Notes: a model not told the origin generated them from the sequence alone. 64,000 bases of DNA from Solimonas sp. K1W22B-7 (GCF_003428335.1 NZ_CP031704.1:2232001-2296000); one strand, 5' to 3'; counted from the first letter of the stretch, positions 45,686 to 56,579 are shown. Translations and numbers: made by a program.

Positions 45686-46582
45686 CTAGCGCTTGCGCCC
45701 CTGGATGTGATTGGCCAGCCAGATCAGCGGCTCGGCCTCCGGGCCAAAGACGTTGATGGCGGCACGGGCGATGTCGAACAGCTCCTCGGCGCGCTCGCGC
45801 GCGGCCGGCAGGCCCATGACGGCCGGGTAGGTGGACTTGTGGGCCGCCTCGTCCTTGCCGGCGGTCTTGCCCAGCGTGGCGGCGTTGCCCTCGATGTCGA
45901 GGATGTCGTCCTGGATCTGGAAGGCCAGGCCCAGGCACTTGCCGTAGCGGTCCAGGGCATAGAGGTGGGCGCTGTCCAGCGGCGACTTGGCGTAGCAGGC
46001 CATCAGCAGGCAGGCGCGGATCATGGCGCCGGTCTTGTGGATGTGCAGGGCTTCCAGCTCGGGCAGGCTCAGCTCCTTGCCCTCGGACTCCAGGTCCACC
46101 GCCTGGCCGCCGACCATGCCGCGGGAGCCGGCGGCATCGCCCAGCACCTCGATCATCTTCAGGCGCTGCAGCGGGTCCAGGCCGGAGCCATGGTCGTGGG
46201 CCAGCACGAAGAAGGCCAGGGCCTGCAGGCCGTCGCCGACCAGGATCGCGGTGGCCTCGTCGTAGGCCTTGTGAACGGTGGGTCGGCCGCGGCGCAGGTC
46301 GTCGTCGTCCATCGCCGGCAGGTCGTCGTGGACCAGCGAGTAGGCGTGGATCAGCTCCGCGGCGCAGGCCGGGGTGTCCAGGGCGGTGGGCGGCAGGCCC
46401 AGCACCTCGCCGGCGGCGTAGACCAGCAGGGGGCGCAGGCGCTTGCCGCCGTCGCTGGCATAGCGCATCGCGGCATGCAGGCGGGCCGGGTACTGGGTTT
46501 CCTGGGGCAGCCAGCGGTCGAAGCTGCGGCGCAGGCGTTCCTGGTAGGCCGGGACGCGTTCGGCGAAGGAAGCGCCGTTCAC
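45686..46582 (-). CDS. ispA: Farnesyl (geranyl) diphosphate synthase
   Basis: 298 residues. First aspartate-rich motif DDLPAMDDDDLRRG, second DDILD in LAFQIQDDILDIEG, plus GGKRLRPLLVYAAG. It elongates DMAPP with IPP to FPP. The start overlaps the xseB stop by four bases. Confidence 0.95.
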   Translation of the reverse strand: MNGASFAERVPAYQERLRRSFDRWLPQETQYPARLHAAMRYASDGGKRLRPLLVYAAGEVLGLPPTALDTPACAAELIHAYSLVHDDLPAMDDDDLRRGRPTVHKAYDEATAILVGDGLQALAFFVLAHDHGSGLDPLQRLKMIEVLGDAAGSRGMVGGQAVDLESEGKELSLPELEALHIHKTGAMIRACLLMACYAKSPLDSAHLYALDRYGKCLGLAFQIQDDILDIEGNAATLGKTAGKDEAAHKSTYPAVMGLPAARERAEELFDIARAAINVFGPEAEPLIWLANHIQGRKR

Positions 46583-46815
46583 GCGTCGGCGTCCGGTTCC
46601 AGCAGCTTGCGCACGCGCAGCTCGGCACCGTCCAGCGAGCCGCGGCAGGTCTTGCTCAGGGCCATGCCGCGCTCGAACAGCTGCAGCGACTCCTCCAGGC
46701 GCAGGTCGCCGCGCTCCATGCGCTGGACGATCTCCTCCAGCTCGCGCATCGCGTCCTCGAACTGGCTGACGGGATCGGCGGGGGCTTCGGGCTGCGGGCT
46801 GGAGGGCTTGGCCAT
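46579..46815 (-). CDS. xseB: Exodeoxyribonuclease VII small subunit
   Basis: 78 residues: FEDAMRELEEIVQRMERGD, LRLEESLQLFERGMALSKTC, RGSLDGAELRVRKLL is the standard XseB helical core. XseA is not in the window. The ATG at 46815 leaves a Pro-rich N-terminal tail of about 16 residues. Divergent from parE, with 97 nt between the starts. Confidence 0.93.
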   Translation of the reverse strand: MAKPSSPQPEAPADPVSQFEDAMRELEEIVQRMERGDLRLEESLQLFERGMALSKTCRGSLDGAELRVRKLLEPDADA

Positions 46816-46912
46816 GTACCTAAAGTATTGAGTTATCAGTCCGGTATTGTAGCGAGGTTGAATCCCCGGCAGGCATCCGTTAGCTTCCGCCGCTTCCCAG
46901 ATTCCAGACGAC

Positions 46913-48808
46913 ATGGCTGCCAAAGACTACTCCGCAGAAGCCATCGAGGTGCTGCAGGGCCTCGACCCCGTGCGCAAGCGCCCGGGCATGTACACCGACA
47001 CCACCCGCCCCAACCACCTGGCGCAGGAAGTCATCGACAACGCGGTCGACGAGGCGCTGGCCGGCCATTGCCGCAATCTCGGCGTGATCCTCCACGAGGA
47101 TGGCTCGCTGGAGGTGTCCGACGACGGCCGCGGCATGCCGGTGGACATCCACCCGGTGCACAAGGTCACCGGCGTCGAGCTGATCCTGACCAAGCTGCAC
47201 TCGGGCGCCAAGTTCTCCAACAAGCAGTACCAGTTCTCCGGCGGCCTGCATGGCGTCGGCGTCAGCGTGGTCAACGCGCTGTCGACCAAGCTGGAGGTGC
47301 GCGTCTGCCGCGGTGGAGTCGAGTACTCGATCGAGTTCCGCGACGGCGAGCGTTCCAGGCCGCTGAAGGAAATCGGTACGGTGGCGAAGAACCGCACCGG
47401 CACCACGGTGCACTTCTGGGCCGACCCCAAGTATTTCGACAGCCCCAAGTTCTCGCTGCCGCGCCTGAAGCAGGTGCTGCGCGCCAAGGCCGTGCTGTGT
47501 CCCAACCTGCGCGTGTCGCTGGAGGACCGTGCCAGCGGCGAGAAGCAGGTCTGGCAGTACGAGAACGGCCTGCCGGATTACCTGAAGGACTCGCTGCAGG
47601 GCGCCGAGACGCTGCCGGCCGAGCCTTTCATCGGCAGTTTCAAGGCGACGCGGGAAGAAGCCGAGTGGGCGCTGGTCTGGCTCAACCAGGAAGGCGGCCG
47701 CAGCGAGCCGGTGGCCGAGAGCTACGTCAACCTGATCCCGACCGCGCAGGGCGGCACCCACGTCAACGGCCTGCGCACCGGCCTGACAGAGGCGGTGCGC
47801 GAGTTCTGCGAATTCCGCAGCCTGCTGCCGCGCGGCCTCAAGCTGACGCCGGAAGACGTCTGGCAGGGCTGCGCCTACGTGCTCAGCGTGAAGATGCAGG
47901 ACCCGCAGTTCGCCGGCCAGACCAAGGAGCGCCTGTCCTCGCGCGAAACCGCGGCCTTCGTCTCCGGCGTGGTGCACGATTCCTTCAGCCTGTGGCTGAA
48001 CCAGCACCCGGAGCAGGGCGAACAGATCGCGGCGCTGGTCATCGCCAACGCCAACGCGCGCCTGAAGCTGTCCAAGCAGGTGGTGCGCAAGAAGATCACC
48101 AGCGGCCCGGCGCTGCCCGGCAAGCTGGCCGACTGCGTGCAGACCGATCTCGGCCGCACCGAGCTGTTCCTGGTGGAAGGCGACTCCGCCGGCGGCTCCG
48201 CCAAGCAGGCGCGCGACCGCGAATTCCAGGCGATCATGCCGCTGCGCGGCAAGATCCTGAACACCTGGGAAGTGGACGCCAACGAGGCCCTGGGCTCCGA
48301 CGAAATCCACAACATCAGCGTCGCCATCGGCGTCGATCCGGGCGCGACCGACATCAGCGGCCTGCGCTACGGCAAGGTCTGCGTGCTGGCCGACGCCGAC
48401 TCCGACGGACTGCACATCGCCACGCTGCTGTGCGCGCTGTTCCTCAAGCACTACAAGCCGCTGGTGGAAGCCGGGCATATCTATATCGCGATGCCGCCGC
48501 TGTTCCGCATCGACGCCGGCAAGCAGGTGTTCTACGCGCTGGACGAAAGCGAGAAGCAGGGTGTGATGGACCGCCTCAGTGCTGAGGGCAACAAGTCCAA
48601 GATCCAGGTCACGCGCTTCAAGGGCCTGGGCGAAATGAATCCGCTGCAGTTGCGCGAGACGACCATGTCGCCGGATACGCGCCGCCTGGTGCAGCTGACG
48701 CTCGACGACACTCCTGCCGAGCAGATCGTCGACATGCTGCTGGCCAAGAAGCGCGCCGGTGACCGCAAGGACTGGCTGGAGCGCGAAGGCAACCGCGCGG
48801 AAACCTGA
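46913..48808 (+). CDS. parE: DNA topoisomerase IV subunit B
   Basis: 631 residues, close to E. coli ParE (630). GHKL ATPase motifs VIDNAVDEALAGHC and GLHGVGVSVVNALS; TOPRIM motif EGDSAGGSAKQARDRE starting at E422 and DADSDGLHIATLL. It decatenates replicated chromosomes with ParC. It is separated from parC by palindrome D. Confidence 0.97.
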   Translation: MAAKDYSAEAIEVLQGLDPVRKRPGMYTDTTRPNHLAQEVIDNAVDEALAGHCRNLGVILHEDGSLEVSDDGRGMPVDIHPVHKVTGVELILTKLHSGAKFSNKQYQFSGGLHGVGVSVVNALSTKLEVRVCRGGVEYSIEFRDGERSRPLKEIGTVAKNRTGTTVHFWADPKYFDSPKFSLPRLKQVLRAKAVLCPNLRVSLEDRASGEKQVWQYENGLPDYLKDSLQGAETLPAEPFIGSFKATREEAEWALVWLNQEGGRSEPVAESYVNLIPTAQGGTHVNGLRTGLTEAVREFCEFRSLLPRGLKLTPEDVWQGCAYVLSVKMQDPQFAGQTKERLSSRETAAFVSGVVHDSFSLWLNQHPEQGEQIAALVIANANARLKLSKQVVRKKITSGPALPGKLADCVQTDLGRTELFLVEGDSAGGSAKQARDREFQAIMPLRGKILNTWEVDANEALGSDEIHNISVAIGVDPGATDISGLRYGKVCVLADADSDGLHIATLLCALFLKHYKPLVEAGHIYIAMPPLFRIDAGKQVFYALDESEKQGVMDRLSAEGNKSKIQVTRFKGLGEMNPLQLRETTMSPDTRRLVQLTLDDTPAEQIVDMLLAKKRAGDRKDWLEREGNRAET

Positions 48809-48817
48809 AACCCATCG

Positions 48818-48911
48818 GTCCGCAAATTAACGCAAATGAACGCGAATAAAAACCCGAATAAGAACCCTGTATCGCTGGGGTATTTGCGTTCATTCGCGTT
48901 CATTTGCGGAC
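48818..48911. repeat. 10-bp-periodic palindrome, copy D
   Basis: Left arm GTCCGCAAATTAACGCAAAT plus one more unit (GAACGCGAAT), a loop of about 36 nt, right arm ending CATTTGCGGAC. It fills the parE–parC gap, ending 19 nt before the parC ATG, so it would shape the parC ribosome-binding region. Confidence 0.88.
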
Positions 48912-48930
48912 TGCATAATCTTTAAGTCTC

Positions 48931-51153
48931 ATGACCAACGAAATTACCGAAACCGAACGCCTGCCGCTGCGTATCTTCGCGGAGAAGGCCTACCTCGACT
49001 ACTCGATGTACGTGGTGCTGGACCGCGCACTGCCGAACATCGCCGACGGCCTCAAGCCGGTGCAGCGCCGCATCATCTACGCGATGAGCGAGCTGGGCCT
49101 GTCCGCCGGCCAGAAGCACAAGAAGTCCGCCCGCACCGTGGGCGACGTCATCGGCAAGTTCCATCCGCATGGCGACTCCGCCTGCTACGAAGCGATGGTG
49201 ACGATGGCGCAGCCCTTCAACTACCGCTATCCGCTGGTGGACGGGCAGGGCAACTGGGGCTCCCCGGACGATCCGAAGTCCTTCGCCGCGATGCGCTACA
49301 CCGAGTCGCGCTTGACGCCGTACGCGGCGACGCTGCTGGCCGAGCTGGAGCAGGGCACGGTCGACTGGGCGCCGAACTTCGACGGCACGCTGCAGGAGCC
49401 CAAGCTGCTGCCGGCGCGCCTGCCGAACATCCTGGTCAACGGCACCACCGGCATCGCGGTGGGCATGGCCACGGACATTCCGCCGCACAACATCCGTGAA
49501 CTGGTGGCGGCCTGCCTGCATTTGCTCAAGCACCCCAACGCGCACATCGAGAAGCTCTGCGAGTTCGTGCCCGGCCCGGATTTCCCGACCTCCTGCGAGA
49601 TCGTTTCCGAGCCGCACGACCTGCTGAAGATCTACCAGACCGGCAACGGCCAGATCCGTGCGCGCGGGCGCTGGGAGCGCGAGGACGACGGCAGCATCAT
49701 CGTCACGCACCTGCCGTTCCAGGTCTCTCCGGCCAAGGTGCTGGAACAGATCGCCGACCAGATGCGCGCCAAGAAGCTGCCGCTGGTGGAAGACCTGCGC
49801 GACGAGTCGGACCACGAGAACCCGACGCGCCTGGTGATCGTGCCGCGCTCCAACCGCGTCGATGCCGAGCAACTGATGGCGCATCTGTTCGCGACCACGG
49901 ACCTCGAGCGCAGCTATCGCGTCAACCTCAACATGATCGGCCTGGACGGCCGGCCCAAGGTCAAGAACCTCAAGGACATCCTGACCGAGTGGCTGGAGTA
50001 CCGCTTCGCCACCGTCACCAAGCGGCTCAACCACCGCCTGAACAAGGTCAACGAGCGCCTGCATCTGCTCGAAGGCCTGTTGGTCGCCTACCTCAACATC
50101 GACGAGGTGATCCACATCATCCGCACCGCGGACGATCCCAAGGCCAAGCTGATGCTGGCCTTCGGTCTCAGCGAAATCCAGGCGGACTACATCCTCGACC
50201 TCAAGCTGCGTCACCTGCAGAAGATCGAGGAGATGAAGATCACCGGCGAGCAGTCCGAGCTGGCAGCGGAACGCGCCAGGCTCGAAGAACTGCTCGGCAA
50301 CGACGACCAGATGCGCAAGCTGATCGGCGACGAGCTCAAGGAAGACGCCAAGAAGTACGGCGACGAGCGCCGCTGCCCGATCAACGCCAAGCCGCCGGCC
50401 TCCGCGCTGGAAGCCGCCGAGATCATCCCGGCCGAGCCGATCACGGTGGTGCTGTCCAAGGCCGGCTGGGTCCGCGCCGGCAAGGGCCACGAGATCGATC
50501 CGCTGTCGCTGAGCTACAAGTCGGGCGACGAGTTCAGCCTGGCGGTGCAGGGCAAGACCAACCAGCTGCTGGTGCTGCTGGACCACAAGGGACGCAGCTA
50601 CACGCTGAACCCGCGCGAGCTGCCCTCGGCCCGCTCGCAGGGCGAGCCGGTGACCACGCGCCTGGACCTGCAGGACGGCGGCCGCATCCTCGGCCTGCTG
50701 ATGGGCGACGGCAGCGAGAAGCTGGTGCTGGGCAGCGACGAGGGCTACGGCTTTATCGCCAAGCTGGGTGACCTGGAATCGCGCCTCAAGGCCGGCAAGG
50801 CCGTGGTCAACGTCAGCGACAAGGCCACGCTGATGCCGCCCAGCCGCGTCGGCGACCCGGCCAAGGACCGCTACGCGCTGGCCACGGCCGAAGGCCGCCT
50901 GCTGGTGTTCCCGCTGTCGGAACTGCCGGAACTGGCCAAGGGCAAGGGCAACAAGCTGGTGACGCTCAAGGGCGAGGACCGCATCCTGGCCAGCTGCGTG
51001 CTGCCGGCCGGCTCCCCGCTGACCCTGGTCTGCGGCAAGCGCACGCTGACGCTCAAGCCCTCCGACCTGGAAAACTACGTCGGCGCCCGCGCCAGCCGTG
51101 GCGGCCACCTGCCGCGTGGCTTCCAGCGCGTGGACTCGATGCAGGCCGGGTAA
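48931..51153 (+). CDS. parC: DNA topoisomerase IV subunit A
   Basis: 740 residues. Catalytic Y123 in [11 protein letters not shown]; the quinolone-pocket residues are S83 and E87 ([12 protein letters not shown]), i.e. unmutated. The C-terminal pinwheel repeats (about 500–740; e.g. [20 protein letters not shown]) set topological preference. E. coli ParC is 752 aa. Confidence 0.97.
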   Translation: MTNEITETERLPLRIFAEKAYLDYSMYVVLDRALPNIADGLKPVQRRIIYAMSELGLSAGQKHKKSARTVGDVIGKFHPHGDSACYEAMVTMAQPFNYRYPLVDGQGNWGSPDDPKSFAAMRYTESRLTPYAATLLAELEQGTVDWAPNFDGTLQEPKLLPARLPNILVNGTTGIAVGMATDIPPHNIRELVAACLHLLKHPNAHIEKLCEFVPGPDFPTSCEIVSEPHDLLKIYQTGNGQIRARGRWEREDDGSIIVTHLPFQVSPAKVLEQIADQMRAKKLPLVEDLRDESDHENPTRLVIVPRSNRVDAEQLMAHLFATTDLERSYRVNLNMIGLDGRPKVKNLKDILTEWLEYRFATVTKRLNHRLNKVNERLHLLEGLLVAYLNIDEVIHIIRTADDPKAKLMLAFGLSEIQADYILDLKLRHLQKIEEMKITGEQSELAAERARLEELLGNDDQMRKLIGDELKEDAKKYGDERRCPINAKPPASALEAAEIIPAEPITVVLSKAGWVRAGKGHEIDPLSLSYKSGDEFSLAVQGKTNQLLVLLDHKGRSYTLNPRELPSARSQGEPVTTRLDLQDGGRILGLLMGDGSEKLVLGSDEGYGFIAKLGDLESRLKAGKAVVNVSDKATLMPPSRVGDPAKDRYALATAEGRLLVFPLSELPELAKGKGNKLVTLKGEDRILASCVLPAGSPLTLVCGKRTLTLKPSDLENYVGARASRGGHLPRGFQRVDSMQAG

Positions 51154-51239
51154 TAGCCTCCCGCCAGGAACCCGGGGCTTGAATTTGCGGTCCAAAGCCC
51201 TCAGAAGAGACCTAGCCACATTTTGGAAGCACGGGGAAC

Positions 51240-52118
51240 ATGAAACGCATCGGCTTGTTTTTGATGACCAATTTTGCGGTCATGGCGGTATTGTGGGTGG
51301 TGATCATGGTGTTTGGCCTGGACAGCCGCCTGGCTGCCAACGGTCAGAACGTGGGATCGGTGCTGGGCTTCTGCGCCGTCTTCGGCTTCGGTGGCGCCTT
51401 CATTTCCCTGGCCATGTCGAAGTGGCTGGCGAAGCGATCGACCGGCGCGCAGGTGATCACCCAGCCGCGCAACTCGGCCGAGATGTGGCTGCTGCAGACG
51501 GTGGAGCGCCAGGCGCGCGCCGCCGGCATCGGCATGCCGGAAGTCGCGGTCTACGAGGCGCCGGAGCCGAATGCCTTCGCCACCGGCATGAACCGCAACA
51601 AGGCCCTGGTGGCCGTGTCCACCGGCCTGCTGCGCGGCATGCAGCAGGACGAGGTCGAGGCCGTGCTGGCGCATGAGGTCAGCCATATCGCCAATGGCGA
51701 CATGGTGACGCTCACCCTGATCCAGGGCGTGGTCAACACCTTCGTGATGTTCCTGGCGCGCCTGATCGGCGGCTTCCTGGACCGCGGCCAGAACGGTCGT
51801 GGCGCCGGCTACATGATCACCGTGCTCGTGCTGGAAGTCGTCTTCGGCATCGCGGCGACGATGATCGTCTGCTGGTTCAGCCGCCAGCGCGAATTCCGCG
51901 CCGACGCCGGCAGCGCCCACCTGGCCGGCAAGCGCAAGATGATCGCCGCGCTGCAGCGCCTGGGCGGTGCCAACGGCCAGTCCACGCTGCCGGAACAGGT
52001 CTCCGCCTTTGGCATCGTTGGCGGGGCCAAGAAGCGGTTCATGAGTGGGGCCGTCAAGAAGCTGTTCATGACGCATCCGCCGATCGAAGAGCGCATCGCG
52101 GCCCTGCAGGCGGCCTGA
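51240..52118 (+). CDS. htpX: Membrane protease HtpX
   Basis: 292 residues, M48 zinc metalloprotease of the inner membrane that degrades damaged membrane proteins. Two N-terminal helices (about 5–25 and 37–60), HEVSH at 145–149, two further helices and the third zinc ligand region [18 protein letters not shown]. Full length (E. coli 293). GGGGAACATG places the ATG. Confidence 0.96.
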   Translation: MKRIGLFLMTNFAVMAVLWVVIMVFGLDSRLAANGQNVGSVLGFCAVFGFGGAFISLAMSKWLAKRSTGAQVITQPRNSAEMWLLQTVERQARAAGIGMPEVAVYEAPEPNAFATGMNRNKALVAVSTGLLRGMQQDEVEAVLAHEVSHIANGDMVTLTLIQGVVNTFVMFLARLIGGFLDRGQNGRGAGYMITVLVLEVVFGIAATMIVCWFSRQREFRADAGSAHLAGKRKMIAALQRLGGANGQSTLPEQVSAFGIVGGAKKRFMSGAVKKLFMTHPPIEERIAALQAA

Positions 52119-52133
52119 GCGGATTCCCGGCGG

Positions 52134-52170
52134 TGAAAGAGGCGGCCTTCGGGCCGCTTCTTTCGTTTTG
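52134..52170 (+). terminator. Intrinsic terminator after htpX
   Basis: Stem GAAAGAGGCGGCC/GGGCCGCTTCTTTC (one bulge) around a short TTC loop, then GTTTTG. Confidence 0.8.
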
Positions 52171-52211
52171 CATGTCTTGACGCCCGTCCCGGCGGGCGAC
52201 AGGCTGCGGGC

Positions 52212-53459
52212 ATGGAATTGTCCGACCAGGAACTGCGGGCGGTACCGGTCTTCCTGATCAGCCTGGGCATTGGCCTGCTGATGGGGCTGGAGCGCGAGCG
52301 CAAGCCCGGTGCGCGGGCCGGCGTGCGCACCTTCGGTCTTACCGGCCTGGTCGGCGCGCTGGCGGGCCTGCTGACCGAGGCCAGCGGGTCGGCCTTGCTG
52401 ATCCCGGCGCTGCTGCTGGGCCTGGCGCTGATGATGGTCTTCGCCCCGCGCGCCAAGGACGACGAGGACGATCCGGCCACCACGACCACCGTCGCGCTGC
52501 TGCTGTGCTTCGGGCTCGGCGTGCTGGCCTGGTATGAGCATGCCCACCTGGCGGTGGCGCTGGCCCTGGTGGCGACCACGCTGCTGTACTTCAAGACGGA
52601 ACTGCACGGCGTGATCCGCCGGCTGTCGCCGCAGGACCTGACGTCCTTCCTGCAGTTCGCGATCGTGACCTTCATCGTGCTGCCGGTGCTGCCGGATCGC
52701 GACTACGGTCCCTACGCCGTGCTCAATCCCTACCGGATCTGGCTGGTGGTGGTGCTGATCTCGGGCCTGGGCCTGGTGTCCTACGCGGTGCTGCGCATCG
52801 TCGGCCAGGAGAAGGGCACGCCGTTGCTCGGCATCCTCGGGGGCCTGGTGTCGAGCACTGCCACCACGCTGGCCTTCTCGCGTCACATCAAGGCACAGGC
52901 CGCGCTGCAGCCGGTGGCATTGTTCGTGATCCTGCTGGCCAACCTGGTCGTGCTGCTGCGCCTGGCGGTGCTGGCGGCGGTGGTGGCACCCACGGTGCTG
53001 CCGGAGCTGCTGCCGGTGCTGGGGCTCGGCGCCGCCGCGGGACTGGTGCTGACCTGGCGCGGCTGGCGTCGCCTCGGCGGCGGCCAGGCACCGGAACTGG
53101 AGATGAGGAATCCCAGCGAGATGCGTATCGCGCTGACCTTCGCCGCGTTCTACGCCGTGGTGCTGCTGGCAGTGGCCTGGCTCAACGACATCGCCGGCGT
53201 CGGCGGGGTTTATCTTGCGGCCGCCCTGTCGGGCCTGACCGACGTGGATGCGATCAGCCTGTCGACGCTCAACCTGTTCGGCCGCGGCAGCGTCGATGCG
53301 GTGGTGGTGCTGCGGGTGATCGTGCTGGCCTACGCCGCGAACCTGCTGTTCAAGTTCGGGGTGGTCTGGAGCATCGCGGGAGTCGGCGCCGCAAAAAAAC
53401 TGGCGCCGGAGTTCGGCGCCATGCTGGCTGCTCTGCTGCTGGGCCTGCTGTTGTTCTAG
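52212..53459 (+). CDS. MgtC/SapB-DUF4010 membrane protein
   Basis: 415 residues with about twelve hydrophobic helices. The N-terminal part (FLISLGIGLLMGLERERKPG, AGVRTFGLTGLVGALAG) is the MgtC/SapB domain; from about residue 170 it matches DUF4010 (RIWLVVVLISGLGLVSYAVLR, GILGGLVSSTATTLAFSR, AALSGLTDVDAISLS). The acidic pair and STATT segment are conserved in this family, whose transport role is unknown. Ends 4 nt from the convergent FimX-like gene. Confidence 0.85.
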   Translation: MELSDQELRAVPVFLISLGIGLLMGLERERKPGARAGVRTFGLTGLVGALAGLLTEASGSALLIPALLLGLALMMVFAPRAKDDEDDPATTTTVALLLCFGLGVLAWYEHAHLAVALALVATTLLYFKTELHGVIRRLSPQDLTSFLQFAIVTFIVLPVLPDRDYGPYAVLNPYRIWLVVVLISGLGLVSYAVLRIVGQEKGTPLLGILGGLVSSTATTLAFSRHIKAQAALQPVALFVILLANLVVLLRLAVLAAVVAPTVLPELLPVLGLGAAAGLVLTWRGWRRLGGGQAPELEMRNPSEMRIALTFAAFYAVVLLAVAWLNDIAGVGGVYLAAALSGLTDVDAISLSTLNLFGRGSVDAVVVLRVIVLAYAANLLFKFGVVWSIAGVGAAKKLAPEFGAMLAALLLGLLLF

Positions 53460-53463
53460 CGGG

Positions 53464-55581
53464 CTACCGGACGTCCGCCGAGAGCAGGACGACCTCGGGC
53501 TCCTGCACGTGGAAGCCCTGGATGTAGTTGACGCCCATCTGCCACAGGCGCGCCATGACATTGGCGTCCTCGACATGGGAGACGATGGTCTTCACGCCGG
53601 CCTGGCGCGCGGTTTCCATCAGCGTCGTCATCTTCTTGTGCATTTCCTTGTCGTGGAACTGGTGCGTGAACGACGGGTGGAACTTCACGAACTGCGGCGG
53701 CACGTGCTCCATCAGCTGCGCGGAGTTGGAGCCGATGCCGAAATGCTCGATGGCGATGTAGCCGCCGAGGTCGCGCAGGGCCTTGTGCAGCACCTTGGCC
53801 TTGCGGATGTGGTTCTGCAGCGTCAGTTCCTGGAATTCGAACACCAGTTCCTCGGGCTTCAGCGGCCGCTGCTTGAGCTGTTCCTGCAGCCAGGCGATGT
53901 AGCCCTCGGCGTCCTTCAGCGATTCCTCTGAAATCTTCACGAACAGGCTGGAGGCCTCCGAGGAGCTTTCGCGCTTGGCCAGCACCTTCAGCGCCCGCGC
54001 CACGACCCAGCGGTCGATGGTGCGCATCATCCCGAACTTCTCGGCGACGGCGATGAACTCGGCGGCGTGCTGCTCCTTGCCGGTTTCGTCGATCATGCGC
54101 ACCAGCACGTCGAAGTGCTGGCGCGTGTCGCCTTCGAGGCTGGCGATCGACTGGTAGGCCAGCTTGAGGCGGTTTTCCTCGATTGCACGCTTGATCTGCG
54201 AGGCGCGCCGGGCCTCTTCGCGCTCGCCCTGGGCATTCTTGGCGGTGGGGCCGAGGTTGATGAATTGCTTGCCGCCGCCGCGCACCGCGAGCTTGCGCGC
54301 CTCGCGCACGATCTCGCTGGCCACGGTGGGGACCTGCTCGCCGCCGGACAGGGGGTAGGCGGCGATGCTCAGTGTCAGGTGGGCTTCATGGCCGGTGGTG
54401 TTGAACACCTGCTTGACCACTTCCTTCACCAGCATGTCGCCGAACTGCTCGAACTCCGTCGCGCTGGGGCGGTGCACGATCGCCGCCAGTTCACCGGTGG
54501 AGAAGCGGAACGCCTGGTCCTGCGGCGACAGGCGCGCATGAATCCATTCGTCCAGCATCAGCACGGCTTCTTCGGCATCGTGCAGGCCGATGCGTTCTTC
54601 CAGGCCGGCGAAGTCGTCGACCGCGATCAGCAGGGCGGCGCGCGGCATCTTCTGCTGGCTGACGCCGTTGATCGCGGCGGTCAGTGCGTCGAAGAAGGCC
54701 AGGCGCCCGGAGGGGGCTTCGCCACCGCCGCCGGCCGCGGCGGCCGGCTGGGCTGCGGCCTCGGCGCGGATCAGCATCTCGACGAAGTTCTCGCCGTCGA
54801 CGTTGCCGCGGGTCAGCTGCGCGGTAATGTGAACCTTGCCGCCGTCCTGCTTGAGCAGGCAGCACTCCAGCGGCTTGCCTTCGGCCTTGCCCTTGTTCAG
54901 GAGCTTCATGTGCTCCTTGACCTTGAGCTGCTGGTCGGGGCAGACCAGGTCCATCAAGGGCATTTCCAGCAGTTCTTCGGTCTGCCCGTAGCCGAGCAGG
55001 GTGGCGAAGGCCGGGTTGGTGTGCGAGACGATGCCTTCCTGGATATGGACCACGGCGTCGTTGGTGCCCGCCAGCAGTTGCTTGTGGCGGGACTCGAAAT
55101 CGTCGAGACGCGAGCGCACGGTGCGCAGCGCACGCAGGTGGCGGTGGCTGGCGAACTCGCGCTGCAGCACGAACTCCAGGTGCTTGAGGTCGCGCAGGTC
55201 TTCGTAGGCCACCAGGTCGCGGGCGCCGGCAGCATGCGCGGCGAGCACTTCCTCGGCGCCGAAGCGCGTGCTCAGCAGCAGCACCGGCAGGTCGGGGCAG
55301 AGGCGGGCGGAGATTTCCACCACTTCCTTCAGCGGCGCGCGCGGCAGGCCCTCGGCGCCGAGCAGGATGTCGGGTGCGCCGCGGCGCAGCACGTCCTCGA
55401 GTTCCTCGATGTCGGCGACCCAAGCGCATCGCACCGGGTGGCCGGCATTGCGCAGGTGGCTCTCGATGCGCTTGGCAACGTTCTCGGATTCGCTGACGAC
55501 CAGGACCACGGCATTGTCTGCTGCGGCCGTGGTCAGCTGGGCGGTCTTCTGGCTTGGCGGGTTCGCTACCATGCGATCCAT
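53464..55581 (-). CDS. FimX-like protein with degenerate REC, PAS, GGDEF and EAL domains
   Basis: 705 residues. A receiver-like domain (about 22–140) lacks the phosphoacceptor Asp (DILLGAEGL). A PAS domain (about 165–275: GIVSHTNPAFATLLGYG), a GGDEF remnant (FSTGEL in place of GGDEF, about 365) and an EAL remnant follow (DVLVRMI for EALLR, EFQELTL for ELTES, IEHFGIG for DDFG). This is the domain order and degeneracy of FimX, which binds c-di-GMP in its EAL pocket and controls type IV pilus twitching in Pseudomonas and Xanthomonas. It is thus probably an effector, not an enzyme. Its start overlaps the epmB end by up to 16 nt. Confidence 0.85.
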   Translation of the reverse strand: MDRMVANPPSQKTAQLTTAAADNAVVLVVSESENVAKRIESHLRNAGHPVRCAWVADIEELEDVLRRGAPDILLGAEGLPRAPLKEVVEISARLCPDLPVLLLSTRFGAEEVLAAHAAGARDLVAYEDLRDLKHLEFVLQREFASHRHLRALRTVRSRLDDFESRHKQLLAGTNDAVVHIQEGIVSHTNPAFATLLGYGQTEELLEMPLMDLVCPDQQLKVKEHMKLLNKGKAEGKPLECCLLKQDGGKVHITAQLTRGNVDGENFVEMLIRAEAAAQPAAAAGGGGEAPSGRLAFFDALTAAINGVSQQKMPRAALLIAVDDFAGLEERIGLHDAEEAVLMLDEWIHARLSPQDQAFRFSTGELAAIVHRPSATEFEQFGDMLVKEVVKQVFNTTGHEAHLTLSIAAYPLSGGEQVPTVASEIVREARKLAVRGGGKQFINLGPTAKNAQGEREEARRASQIKRAIEENRLKLAYQSIASLEGDTRQHFDVLVRMIDETGKEQHAAEFIAVAEKFGMMRTIDRWVVARALKVLAKRESSSEASSLFVKISEESLKDAEGYIAWLQEQLKQRPLKPEELVFEFQELTLQNHIRKAKVLHKALRDLGGYIAIEHFGIGSNSAQLMEHVPPQFVKFHPSFTHQFHDKEMHKKMTTLMETARQAGVKTIVSHVEDANVMARLWQMGVNYIQGFHVQEPEVVLLSADVR

Positions 55582-56579
55582 GTCTTTGAGGCTGCGCCGG
55601 CGTCTTCTCGCGCCAATCGCGGCATTAGGTACCCCGGCACGAGAGCGACCAGTTCACTGGCCAGCCGCCGTGCCGCCTCCACATCAACCTCGAAGTGCGC
55701 CGCGCCTTGAACGCGGTCCACCATGTGCAGATAGTAGGGCAGTATCCCGCAGGCAAACAACTTTTCAGACAGGTTTCTAAGAGTCTGCGCTGAATCGTTG
55801 ATTCCGCGAAGCAAAACCGCCTGGTTCAGCAAAGGGATCTGTAACTCGCGCAAGGGCCGCAGCGCGCGTTCGACGCTGGCGTCCAGTTCCTGCGGGTGAT
55901 TGACATGCAGCACGATCACCTTCTGCAGGCGGCCGCGGCCCAGCCATTGCAACAACCGTTCATCCACCCGCTCCGGCAATACGATCGGCTGGCGCGTGTG
56001 GATGCGCAGGCGGCGCAGGTGGGGAATCTGCTCCAGCGCCTCGGACAGGCTGGCCAGCTTGTCGTCGGACAGGGACAGGGGATCGCCGCCGGACAGGATC
56101 ACTTCCTCGATGCTCGGGTCGCCCGCCAGGGTCTGCAGGGCCTCGCGCCATTGCTCGCGCGCAGCCAGCTGGTCGGAATAGGGGAAATGCCGGCGGAAAC
56201 AGTAGCGGCAATGCACCGCGCAGGCGCCCGTGGTGATCAGCAGGGCGCGGCCCTGGTACTTGTGGATCACCCCGCCGTCGCGGGTCTTGTGCAGGTCGCC
56301 GACCGCATCCAGGCCGAAACCGGCCACCTGCTCGGACTCCTGCGGGCGCGGCCAGACCTGCAGGAACAGGGGGTCGGCCGGGTCGCCCTTGCGCATGCGG
56401 GCGGCAAAGCCGCGCGGCACCCGCAGGGGGAAGTCCCGCAGCCGGTCCAGCGCCAGGGCGGGCAGGGCGGGGTCGATCTGCAGGTAGTCCAGCAGGTCCG
56501 CCGGGCGGGTGAAGGCCTCGCGCAGGGCGTGCTGCCACTGCGGCGCCTGCTGGCGGGTATCGGGACGGGGAGTTATCAT
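55566..56579 (-). CDS. epmB: EF-P lysine 2,3-aminomutase EpmB
   Basis: 337 residues, radical-SAM/PLP enzyme. C120-AVH-C124-RY-C127 (CxxxCxxC) binds the cluster; SGGDPLS and LHVNHPQEL are conserved in KamA/EpmB. It converts alpha-lysine to (R)-beta-lysine for EF-P modification. Short length and the absence of a C-terminal zinc region distinguish it from clostridial KamA. Divergent from efp (73 nt apart). Confidence 0.94.
   Translation of the reverse strand: MITPRPDTRQQAPQWQHALREAFTRPADLLDYLQIDPALPALALDRLRDFPLRVPRGFAARMRKGDPADPLFLQVWPRPQESEQVAGFGLDAVGDLHKTRDGGVIHKYQGRALLITTGACAVHCRYCFRRHFPYSDQLAAREQWREALQTLAGDPSIEEVILSGGDPLSLSDDKLASLSEALEQIPHLRRLRIHTRQPIVLPERVDERLLQWLGRGRLQKVIVLHVNHPQELDASVERALRPLRELQIPLLNQAVLLRGINDSAQTLRNLSEKLFACGILPYYLHMVDRVQGAAHFEVDVEAARRLASELVALVPGYLMPRLAREDAGAASKTWIAW

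Noticed and set aside
43643-46831. Very long plus-strand open frame across dxs and ispA
   Set aside because: Opposite strand to dxs–ispA–xseB, all with intact catalytic motifs.
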